In this document: in pieces, positions 23,700 to 32,890 of the stretch | Layout of the letters: every line of letters starts with the position of its first letter | How positions within the stretch are numbered: the first letter of the stretch is position 1 | Source of the DNA: Spirometra erinaceieuropaei | Lineage: Eukaryota; Platyhelminthes; Cestoda; Diphyllobothriidea; Diphyllobothriidae | DNA: 64,000 bases | NCBI GenBank assembly: GCA_902702965.1 | Contig: CACRXP010000388.1 | Location: 366,932-430,931, forward strand | Direction of reading: 5' to 3' | Notes under the pieces: generated by a model | Database searches by the model: none | Seen by the model: only the letters and a program-made list of their open reading frames with translations | What the model was told of the DNA's origin: nothing | Made by a program: the position numbers and the translations under genes

Positions 23700-23878
23700 T
23701 GACCCAACTGTGAAAAACTCAGCGCCTCGGTGGGATTCGAATCCAAATGTGATTAAATTCGCGCCGTCCGGCGGGGCCTCGTAGTTCAATTGGCTAGAGC
23801 GTTGGCTGTACTAAAGCTTTCCCATTACTGCGTGGGTTCGAATCCCATCGAGGCGCCGAGTCTTTTACAGTTGGGTCA
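23700..23878 (+). repeat. tRNA-like fold-back element
   Basis: The core at 23775-23855 folds as a tRNA-like acceptor (GGCCTCG with CGAGGCG, first pair mismatched), D arm (GTTC/GAGC) and T arm (GTGGG/CCCAT). It has an intact A box (TAGTTCAATTGG, 23782-23793), a perfect B box (GGTTCGAATCC, 23835-23845) and TTTT at 23863. The anticodon arm does not pair properly, so it is not called as a tRNA gene. At the left, 23700-23743 is an inverted copy of the right end (GGCGCCGAG and CAGTTGGGTCA), making this copy a fold-back. Related copies are at 32614-32754 and 49031-49172. Confidence 0.75.
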
Positions 23879-24335
23879 CTATGGACAGTAATGATTACCG
23901 GAGTTCTATTGCTCGTTACTCTGAAGAAGCCTACGAGGAATCCAGTCCAGTGCTTCTATGCATGACGAGAAGTCTGCATCTCACACTGTAATCACGGTCG
24001 TTCGCTAGACGCTAGTCACTGGGATTGCGATAGGCAGAGGATGTACATATCTGTCATAGCTAGTGGCAGTGCTCATAAACCGGATTTGATTATCAGCCGT
24101 TGTGTGACCAGCCCGAGTAACCGTAATCATCCATACCCAACCACTGTGTGTGTGTCACTAATCAGGCCGGATCAGCCAGCACCAGCATCCATTCAAACAC
24201 TTAAGCAGGTAGGGCTTCGAGCATCCTTCCATGGGGGTGGGGGCAACTGATCAGGCTGATCCACCTGGAAATAGACGTTCCACCCCCTTCCCACCCCCTT
24301 CTGCCATCTCGATATTGGCTTCAACCTACCCAACC
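23879..24335. other. No gene seen
   Basis: Spacer between two repeats, with no exon recognised. Confidence 0.4.
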
Positions 24336-25322
24336 TACAGTGCGTGACCTATCTCATGAAATGTTGGCTGAAATTCTGAAATGCGTTTTCGATTAGGAAG
24401 GATTACTTGGTCGCGGTTGTAATGCTGATTATCGTAAGGCATACTGTTATAACATTTTGGTCTTGGCAGGATGACGGCTTTTAAATGCAGTTCTTTTCAA
24501 GCTCCTGTAGAAAGCGTGCTTGGTAAAAAAATGACTACTTAAGTAGCATGCATTTTTCCCATTGATTTTCGACGGTCTTGAAAATTCAAATATATTTTAT
24601 AGAAACCATAAACGAAAACATGCTTTCTTTTAGTCAATCAATAGAAAATCACGCCTTCTTTATAATTTATACTTAAGGAAGGAGTATCATTAGGTTTTAA
24701 AAAAGTTTCCAATTATGAGACTTTTTAAGACCGCGATATGTCCATTCACATAGCATCGTATCTGGCCGTTTACCACTGCTCCTCATGAAATGTACAACAT
24801 GGTCCGCACACATTGCAAAATTTTATGGAACCTGTATGATATCTCTTTAATGACACAGAAAAATATGGGACTTTCTTTACGGGGAACGCATGCACCTTGT
24901 AGAGTGTTATCACTAAGCGCTAATGCAACGAATAATCAGGCTCCAAATTTTTTCGGCAATTAGAAAACTTTTTAAAACCGAATTATACTCCTTCCTTAAG
25001 TATAAAATATAAAGAAGGCGTGATTTTCTATTGATTGACTAAAAGAAAGCATATTTTTGTTTGTAGTTTCTATAAACTATATTTGAATTTCCTAGACCAT
25101 CGAAAATCAATGGGAAAAATGCATGCTACTTAAGTAGTCATTTTCTACCGAGCACGCTTTCTACAGGAGATTGAAAAGAAGTGCATTTAAAAGCCATCAT
25201 CCTGCCAAGTCCAAAATGCCTTAAGATAATCAGCATCACAACCGCGACCAAGTAATCCTTCCTAATCGAAAACGCATTTCAGAATTTCAGCCAACATTTC
25301 ATGAGATAGGTCACGCACTGTA
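24336..25322. mobile_element. Well-preserved Tc1/mariner-type fold-back MITE
   Basis: TA at both ends (24336-24337 and 25321-25322) brackets CAGTGCGTGACC and GGTCACGCACTG. The arms are about 380 bp each (24338 to about 24715 and about 24945 to 25320). The outermost 80 bases of the arms are almost identical, and a spacer of about 230 bp separates them. No transposase frame is present, so it must move in trans. This is the best-preserved copy in the window and thus the reference for the family. TA duplication and CAGT ends are standard marks of the Tc1/mariner superfamily. Confidence 0.9.
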
Positions 25323-26179
25323 TGCTCGCCAATGCATCGGAAGTCTAGGTGGCGCCAGGACGGTGGATGTTCTGTTTTCTAAGGGAAATAAGGGTGCAAA
25401 AAGGCATTGATTTGACAGAACATGATGCCGGCATCCAGGCTGGTTTTCTGCACCCAACGTTTTGACTCAACGGTCCTGTCTCGCAGTTAGAATGCGTGCC
25501 AACTGTATAAATAATTCTTATCATGCGACTTCCGTACCGGATGTTTCCTCCCGTATGACAGGAATGGGCGTAAAAACGCATATCAACAAAGCGCTGCAGA
25601 ATATTTCAGTCGACTTCACGAAAGCCGTCTAGAAAACAGAGGAATGTGCCTGGTGTGTTACTAATGCACACAACGACTTGGCAACCCCTGACGAAGCATG
25701 AAACAATTGCGTTTAGAGTAAGAACCGTAATTCAACAAGAGGCTTCGAGGCTGGGCCACTAGCTCGTAGTCTCTAATGTTATCCATTAAGTTCATGCGAG
25801 AAGGTGGGGCTGGATATTTTATTGCAGATAAGCAGCTCTCGTGCTGAAATTCACTGCCGTCGCGTGCTTTATGGCCCTACAGAAGCGGTAAGACAGACGA
25901 CAGTCCCCGACCAATGATTTTATCGTTCGGTTAAAAAAAAACATTTACATTTTCTGCAATCTAGAATGGAAACCTTAAAATCGACTGATATTAGGGTCAG
26001 GAGATTTTCATATCCCGTAAGTCAAAAGAAAGACAGTGAAACATAGCGTCCATTTTTTATTTCGAAGACCCATTACCCAAACCAGAGGAATTTTGAACGT
26101 AACCTCACTCTTCCACGGCTCAATTGACAACGGCGGTTTTTAACTACACTTTTTTCCCGAAAAGGAGGATACCGGGTGT
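25323..26179. other. No gene seen
   Basis: No recognised exon or repeat. The minus-strand open frame 25581-25345 lacks bias and borders. Confidence 0.4.
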
Positions 26180-26830
26180 CAAAATGCGGAACTGCAACGA
26201 GCCCCGACAGAAGATAACAATTCGATCGTCGTTTTCGACGATGCCCACTGTGTGAATTGTATCAGGGTAGGCGCCATGACATAGGCATGCGCGTGAAGTA
26301 GTGATAATAAATTTGCGGGGAGGGGCGGGATCAGGTGGAGGTGACTGGCGCAGCGTGGATCCCCCCCCCCCACCAAACCCTCTGGTTTACACTAGAGTCC
26401 CCGACTGGGCGTGCCACACACATGACCTGACCCAACACCACAACACCAAGATCTCACAAAAAAGGGATGGGCGACTCGCAGTTCACATGCGTGAGAATGC
26501 CATGGAGGCCATATTAAGAACGGCCATTGCAGCCTAACTGTTAGCATAACAGTCAACCATTCTACACAAACACACACACCGGGCTGAGTAAGATGCGTGG
26601 GCTGAATCGTCATTTGGCAACCTTCCAACTCATGACTTTTAATGCGGCGTGATAGTCTCAAGCGCGTCAGATTGCTTGTAATACGGAATATGCCCTGAGA
26701 CCATCGACCTCATTCTCTCATTCCTCTCCCCTGACCGACCGAGGGTAGTGTCTTCTTCACATTTGGGTTTAGTCACCTGCATAGTCTACTGCAGCGCATG
26801 GGATCTATCAATCCTAATGCAATAGACAGA
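26180..26830. repeat. GC-rich dispersed repeat, copy 1
   Basis: It shares an ordered series of blocks with 30070-30830: TCGTCGTTTTCGACGATG, then a G-rich patch, GGGCGTGCC, CATTGCAGCCT, GGCAACCTTCCAA, TCAAGCGCGTC, and GTCGACCTCAC-type and CTCTCCC endings. A run of 11 C lies at 26361-26371. No domain is visible in any frame. Confidence 0.6.
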
Positions 26831-27499
26831 CTGCCTTAGCAGCTGACAAATGTATAATCTACCAGATAATTGCCAAATACGGTAAATGTGGTACAGGCAC
26901 GCAGAAGTTGTGGTGACGTCTGATTTTCAATGGTGGTCATCGGATCAGTGTATTTAACAGCATCGTCTTTCGTTTTTCCTGAGCTGCAAAGGCTGCAATA
27001 TTAAAACGGCAGCGAATATGAACAGGATTGGGACAGACTCCTCGTAAGAAGTGCATTTTCTAGATAATTCAACTTTCGTTTCTAAGTGAATTTCTTGGAG
27101 ATACTTGGACGTCCTGAGCTCTTCACGCGTACACCAACTCCTTTCAATGATTTTAACAGATCGGTTTCCAGGGAAGAAATATGATTCGCGCAGGTAAAGA
27201 ATCTAAGATATGCTTGTCGCAGTGGGGGGGGGGAAGATGGGGTAGAGAACTTCGGGACTGGTTGGCGATAATCGTCTATCAGAATATACCGCGCATAAAC
27301 GCCACTGAATTTCCGTAACTTTTTCGAATAGCTACAGTAATTACAAACTATCGCACTTCTAAATCCATTTTTGCTTGATGCAGAATTACGGCTACCCTTA
27401 TGGTGTCATGCCAGATTTGCGTATAGCAAACCTAATTTCCGATACATGCGAACAGGCGAGGTCCGTAAAGCAGTTCAGAGGAAGAAGATACGACCATTA
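26831..27499. other. No gene seen
   Basis: Contains a short G run near 27224-27233. No exon recognised. Confidence 0.4.
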
Positions 27500-27642
27500 G
27501 AACAAGAAGTTTGTCGGCCCGACGTTTCGGATTCACACTCTAACTCATCATCAGAGATGGTTGAATTTTATCTGAAACCGTCTCTAATAACGGATTCGAG
27601 TGAGAAGCCGAAACGTCAGGTCAACAAACTTCTTCTTCTGGA
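27500..27642. ncRNA. Head-to-head pair of hammerhead-like motifs
   Basis: On the minus strand CTGATGA (27554-27548) is followed by a short stem-loop, GAAA (27528-27525) and CGTC (27524-27521), then GGGCCGACAAACTTCTTG. On the plus strand an inverted partner has CTAATAA (27584-27590, core altered), GAAA (27610-27613) and CGTC, then AGGTCAACAAACTTCTTC. About 29 bases separate the cores. The layout matches PLE-type hammerheads, and the minus-strand core looks intact. Activity and transcription are not shown. Confidence 0.6.
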
Positions 27643-28192
27643 CAAACCTCATGCAAATCTGCGAACAGCGGCTGAGGCCGGTTGAAGACAGCTGAGAAAT
27701 ATAGCAATTTCTTGGCCAAACGCGTCAAGTGAATGAAACCTCATGCGAATCAAACTCTCGAGCCAAGAATTCTGGTCGGTTCGGGGGAAAACATTTGGCT
27801 TCAATGCTGAAACAGGCAAGCATCACAAAAAGTCCCCCACAATGAGGCAGGTGGAATATTTGGCCCAGAGGCTGTAAGACGAACGTGGCTTCTTTTTTCT
27901 GAAAAAAAGTGCAGGAACCCTCTCCCCAGCAGAGAACGAGATCGTGCTTTAGCAAACGCAGCACTACAGAGGCTCTGTTAGATGGTGATGCCGCAGTTGT
28001 CTGGAATGCAGGACCAGAGTGAGTTAGCACACTTCCTCTCAGCCTCCCCCTCCGCTCCGAACTCGGCCAGCCTAACATCTCCCCCCCCCCTCCACACCAA
28101 ACGCCTGGCAGGTTGTCCCGCTGAATGAACGCAGACGACCGGCCGAAATAGGGCAGAATGTCTGACTGACGCCCACTTCCCCCCGGCCGCAG
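27643..28192. other. No gene established
   Basis: GC-rich stretch open in several frames on both strands (including minus 28358-27725). With a run of 10 C at 28081 and no consistent splice sites, I do not call a gene. Confidence 0.3.
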
Positions 28193-28437
28193 GTGGGTTG
28201 AAAGCCCTTATATACGACCCAGCGGCTGTGCTGCAAGTTTTTGAAATTGTGCCCACCTGGGGCAAGCTGGTTGCGAGTGCTTTACGAGAGGCTGAATGTG
28301 AAAGCTCCTGCATCTCGTTTGATGGCTGGCCACAAAAAAGCTCCGACTGGTCTGCCAATCATTTTAGTGTCTTTAAAGCTTGGATGAGTGCAGGCCATGC
28401 TGGACGTCATTTGCTAATGAATCTCAATCTTTCTTAA
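28193..28437 (+). CDS. Candidate terminal exon, unknown protein
   Basis: A strong acceptor-like tract (CACTTCCCCCCGGCCGCAG) precedes 28193. The open frame then reads from LKALIYDPAAVLQVFE to a TAA at 28435, about 80 codons. It includes FEIVPTWGKLVASALREAE and a Trp/Ser-rich middle (ISFDGWPQKSSDWS). The minus strand is also open here, so the coding strand is uncertain. No family recognised, no upstream exon found, and no AATAAA close by. Confidence 0.3.
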
Positions 28438-28865
28438 AGGTCAAGAATGGTTGTACCGACTGCTGAAGAGAAGTAGGCCTAATTTCGCCATCCCCTTCGA
28501 CTGCTTGCTTCCGTTCGCCTGAGAAACAGCTTGGTGGGTTTGTATGTCCTACACAGCTGTGGACAATGTCCGCCCCGCGTGTAATCCCTATAAGTACAAA
28601 TATAAGCGATATTTTGCCCTTTATTGACGTCGATTTCATGAGCTCGTGCGGGAAGCACCTGTATAAGGAAAGCGAAAAAAGTCTCGTGGAGAAAGCGGAT
28701 GCTGGAGAGACAACTTAAGCTTACTTATCGCGGGAAAATGAGCTCGCCAGTCAGGTTAGGGAACAGGCTCGTCCCGCCGCGCCTTGGGACTCAATTCGGG
28801 GCCCTTACAGGCAGACGTACAACGAATAGCAATCGGTGCAGAGGACACGGGCACTGGCAAAGATA
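28438..28865. other. No gene seen
   Basis: No exon or recognised repeat. Confidence 0.4.
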
Positions 28866-29060
28866 AGGAAGACTGGGATGTTTACTTGTGGCCTTTTAGT
28901 TGCCATCGGTGAGCCACACCAGACCTCTGGTTTGGAGATCTGGGTTTCGAACCCTGTTTGTTTGATCCTCGGACATTAAGTAGTCCAGCGCTCTACTACT
29001 GGGGCATAGGCCCGTTGTTCTATCGGAAGCTTATTTGCTCAAACATCAGAGATTCATAGG
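28866..29060 (-). repeat. tRNA-related SINE copy
   Basis: Minus strand: A-box-like TGCCCCAGTAGTAGAGCGCT followed by a clean B box in GGGTTCGAAACCC. The body includes the GACTGGGATG-type block and GGCCTTTTAGTTGCCATCGG on the plus side. It is the copy with the best B box in the family. Confidence 0.65.
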
Positions 29061-30069
29061 TTAATCATATGAATAAATACATAAATAATTTTCACCCTCA
29101 CAAACCGTTCTTCTTTACTTCTTGAAGGTCCAGAAATATAAAATGACCAAACTCCGCCACATGTGTCGGTCATCACTGAAAGACAAACTGCTGAACTCTA
29201 AATAAAGCAGTCAGTGTCCCTGTTAATGTTCCTCGTGAAGAGGCAATCTAAACCCCTCTGGATCAAGGCAGACCATTTATTGACTAAATGCTAAAAGCTA
29301 AAACAACTCTTCCTTTGCAGGGACGTATTTACGTTCGGAATCAAGATAATGCAACTGCTTCTTTTAGAACGATTACGTTTGAGGCTGCGATAGATGGGGC
29401 TCGGAAGTCGGTCAGACTAAAATCCAACGCGGGTCGTCATAATTCTGAACACATTATCCGCAGCAGATTGTTCAGAATTAAATAAAATTATCGAATAGCT
29501 ATCAGTTGCTCGAACACAGTCTCCATGGGGCTCACAAGCCAGGTTTAGGATTGATCTCACTACACTAAGCTTGCACCAACCATGTGCGAAAATTTTCTTA
29601 CGCCTCGAGCAGTTGGTCCACTGTGCTGTTAGTAAGATAATTTGCGAAACATTGCGCCCTCCCTAAAGTATATCTGACTACTGACAACATCGTATGACGA
29701 AGGGCTACGGGGAACACACAGTTCATTCGTCTAGAAAACGTTTGGCCCTAGGCATATTATAAGACATGAATAAAACAAATGGCCAAAAGGTTAGCTGTCA
29801 AACCGTCAGAACGGTTTATTCTCCCTAAATCTACACAGTGTGCTTTGAATATAAGGCAGAATTATTCGTGCACAAGCCTGACAGTTGTATTGGGCTGTCT
29901 GAGTGTTGGGATATATCTTCAGAGGACATAAACACATATTGCACACAAAACGCTCTATAAAAGTAGTTTGGGGCCTTGGGGATAAATAAAAGCGTGGGCT
30001 TTTTAAAAGAGCATATGAGGACATTTCAGGAGTGCATTATTGTAAATTGCTACAGAACTGAGTGTTGGA
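29061..30069. other. No gene seen
   Basis: Mostly AT-rich with short open frames at 29288-29485 (+) and 30024-29806 (-), neither with splice borders or domains. Confidence 0.4.
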
Positions 30070-30830
30070 ATTACCGGACAGTTCGACCGTCGTTGTCGAC
30101 GATGTGTTCCACAGCAAGGTGAGGCCAGGGACGGTAACTTGTGCATGAACTAGTTTATACTGATATTAGACTTGCACAGTACATACAGCACTCCCTCATC
30201 CTCCCCCACCTGGACCCGATGTCAAAGCAATGTCAAAAAGACCGGAGGCGGGGGAGGGCGCAGGTGGACGGCACGGTCGAGACCACACCTTGACACGCCA
30301 TTCCACTCTCACTGGTCCCAATGGCAAATGGTTTTAACCAACAGCAAAAGGGGCTGACGCGACCGCAGTAGCACCTGGGCGTGCCGTCTCACCTGAATCT
30401 GATCGCACGGAGTGGGACTGCCATAAAGGCCACACTAAGAAGGAAACATTGCAGCCTGACTCCTGGACCACCGGTCGGCCGCTCTACCCAAGCACAAAAC
30501 AGTAGGCCGACTGCGAGGTCCAAGTTATCCCGTCAGTCGGCAACCTTCCAAGCCACGACTTTCAGCGCACCGTGAGAGCTTCAAGCGCGTCCGATTGTTT
30601 ATAGTGAGGAGAAAGTGCACTGAGCCGTCGACCTCACTCTCCCTTCCTATTCCCAGGCCCCAGTCACTGCCCGAGCCGGCCCCTTGGCGGGTGCTGGGAA
30701 TGGGCGCGGTGGCTGACGTGTCTAGTGACCTTATCTGCGCTCACCGCATGCACGACCTTGCCCCCCAAACAGAAGTATTGGGATTTCACAAAACGGGGCT
30801 CGGAAGTACCCACTAACCCAAAGTAGCCAT
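30070..30830. repeat. GC-rich dispersed repeat, copy 2
   Basis: It matches copy 1 at 26180-26830 block by block (TCGTTGTCGACGATG, GGGCGTGCCGTCTCACC, CATTGCAGCCTGAC, GGCAACCTTCCAAGCC, TCAAGCGCGTCCGATTG, CCTCACTCTCCC). Indels and substitutions are frequent. Short open frames inside differ between the copies, which argues against coding. Confidence 0.6.
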
Positions 30831-31244
30831 GCGCAGCAGAGTGATGAAAAGTAAGGACCAGTCAAGCCCCATTAAGCCGTCGTGTTTAGTGTACCGTATC
30901 CCACTCCCAAACCCTGCTTGCAACTACACGGGCCAGACTGAAATCCTGACACTGTTGGAGACAATGTTATAGCGAAGGACCCCGCCTAACAGTCGGTAGA
31001 CTGCGGATCGTATCATATGGGGTTTTATCTTGGCATCCATCTACAGGCCTTTGAAGACATTAAACTGCCAACAACAATTGCTTCTCATGACCTCAAACCC
31101 CTGCTCAAACTCCGTTATTTTTAAAAACTTTGGTCTTCGTTTATTTTGTAATAAACCTGCCCACTTCCACTCCAATACGAAAGCCTACGCTAAAACTCTC
31201 GAAAGAAATCCAAACAGTTTTTGTGTTTTCTTGCATTTTGTCAG
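30831..31244. other. No gene established
   Basis: Precedes the candidate exons at 31.2-31.5 kb and may be intron. No recognised repeat. Confidence 0.3.
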
Positions 31245-31310
31245 CTTACTGTCTCGTAAAACCCTCATTATCGTCATTCCTGTATGTCACGATGCACAGT
31301 CTACCAACAG
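31245..31310 (+). CDS. Weak candidate micro-exon
   Basis: A pyrimidine-rich run ending TGCATTTTGTCAG and an ideal donor (CAACAG followed by GTAAGT) bracket 66 bases. Two frames are open (one reads KTLIIVIPVCHDAQSTN). The same donor-like CAACAG could instead act as the acceptor of the next candidate, so at most one reading is right. Confidence 0.2.
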
Positions 31311-31492
31311 GTAAGTGGAGTCCTTCACCCTACCGTTGCCCTAATGAAGCCGGGGCCACGGATGAGAACTCAGTTAATCGATGCATCGACCTGGTGTCGC
31401 CACGCGGAGCTCTGTGCATCCACCGCCAAACCTGTGGCACCGATCGCGGACTGGTCAAGGATTCCTATAACTGTCACTCCTTCTGTTGCTAG
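31311..31492 (+). CDS. Candidate cysteine-rich terminal exon
   Basis: The frame ending at TAG 31490-31492 reads KWSPSPYRCPNEAG, then NRCIDLVSPRGALC, HRQTCGTDRG and DSYNCHSFCC. It carries seven cysteines in about 50 residues and many codons ending in C or G. This suggests a small disulfide-bonded extracellular domain. A second frame is open through the same region (31284-31634), so coding is not certain. The left border (31292 or 31311, after CACAG or CAACAG) is a guess. No named domain fits the spacing well. Confidence 0.35.
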
Positions 31493-32059
31493 TGCCAGTT
31501 TTGTCAGTGAGATCCTTTGGGGTTTAAACAATCATTCGATCTTCTTCTCTACATGTTTGTACATCTGGAATTCGAACACCCGTTTCCTATTGAAAACATT
31601 CTATCTCTCAGTGGGTCACGGTTCTAACCTTTGATCTTTTCACTCGAAATGCAGATACCCTCTAGCGGTGACCTTTCAATCTCTCCGTTTCACAAAGTCC
31701 TCCTCAGAGGGAGAAGACACTACGCTAGGTAGCGGATTTCTGAAATGGGTTTTCCATTGCAAAGGATAAATTGGGTGATGATGCTTTAGTATTGATCTTC
31801 GTTCAACCCAGTCCAAAAATATTTCAGTACCTCCAGCATGCGAGATTTAAATGCGCACATTTTGACCGCCTACAAAGGACGACTATTTGCGCAGTGCGAT
31901 GTTTGTCCGCCGACTTATAATGCCCTCATTTGTGTAAAACTACATCTAAAAACATTCCCAAAATTTCTGGACCTTCAGTACCGCCGGTGGTCTCATGCTA
32001 GCTTCCAGGTGGTTTCTATTCCCCTGTCAAAACTTTACTCAAGACCATAAGTCCAACAG
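31493..32059. other. No gene seen
   Basis: Possible 3' flank of the cysteine-rich exon. No AATAAA nearby and no repeat recognised. Confidence 0.35.
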
Positions 32060-32145
32060 ATGCCCAGAGCCTAACCTTCCCAGCCCTAGCCGTACGCCCT
32101 AACAAAAACCCTAACTGTCACCTCCTGAAAATTAGGGTAAGCCCG
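32060..32145. repeat. Degenerate telomere-like patch
   Basis: CCCTAACAAAAACCCTAACT and neighbouring CCTAACCTTCCC/CCCTAGCC units form a short CCCTAA-type run, the opposite orientation to the patches at 10-11 kb. Confidence 0.55.
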
Positions 32146-32613
32146 CTTTTAATGCGGGGCTCCATAGTCCTGCGTTCGAACAAATTTCATTTTGTGTACT
32201 CATTTGTTAGCGAACTGCAGCTTCTTTACGTGTGTACTCGAAGAATAAGTTTTTCTCCTTTTCTCCATAGTTTCTAGTACTTGTGTCTACGATCTCCTTG
32301 ACTTCAAAACATCCTTCCGAGCAGTTGTTTCGGCACGAAGAACTCGGATATTGCGCTACTTAGAGGCAGCTTACATACGGCAGGAGAAACCCGACTGATA
32401 CCGACAGCTGGACCACATGGTCATTCTCAACTTGTACTTGTAAATCTTAACCCTTTGATTTACACATCCCCTCTGCGTGTTAACTTCCAACTTCCTTTCC
32501 TAAATCCTATTTGTAAGTTCCCATTCTCATTGATTAGTCTATCTGCAGTAAACGATGGCCTTTCTTCTTAACATACATTTTTCCCGTGGAAATTCAAATC
32601 TCTGTATTCATAT
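32146..32613. other. No gene seen
   Basis: AT-rich, with no exon or repeat recognised. Confidence 0.4.
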
Positions 32614-32754
32614 TCACCCATTTGTGAAAAACTCGGCGCCTCGGTGGGATTCAAACCCACGCAGCAAGGGAAATGCTTTAGTACAGCCAACGCTCTAGTC
32701 ACTTGAGCTACGAAGCCCCGCCGGACGACGTGATTTTAATCAAATTTGGGTCAA
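32614..32754 (-). repeat. tRNA-like element with short inverted ends
   Basis: Reading the minus strand, TTGACCCAAATTTGATTA opens the element, then the core at 32717-32637 (acceptor GGCTTCG with CGAGGCG), and CACAAATGGGTGA closes it. The A box (TAGCTCAAGTGACTAGAGC) and B box (GGTTTGAATCC, one change) are recognisable. This is the simple, unduplicated form of the element and is the best guide to its unit length (about 140 bp). Confidence 0.75.
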
Positions 32755-32890
32755 CTTACCCACCCAACCTACTGAAACGTCTGGAATCCACCAAATCTGA
32801 TACAGTAAGTTGACTGCCCAAGCAGAATTTCCTAAGTAATTCACCTAGAATCCACCAGATGACTACCAGGCTCACGTAATTCATAGATAT
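32755..32890. repeat. Shared unit following the tRNA-like element
   Basis: CCAACCTACTGAAACGTCTG, GGAATCCACCAAATC, GATACAGTAAGTTGACTGCC, TTTCCTAA and ACCTAGAATCCACCAGA recur in the same order at 49173-49290. In part they also recur at 49925-49970 and 7905-7940. The tRNA-like element and this unit therefore form a larger composite repeat. Confidence 0.65.

Noticed and set aside
23775..23855. Functional tRNA gene
   Set aside because: Acceptor, D and T arms pair, but the anticodon arm does not form a proper stem and the same core recurs in two more repeats with shared flanks. It is a repeat, not a tRNA gene.
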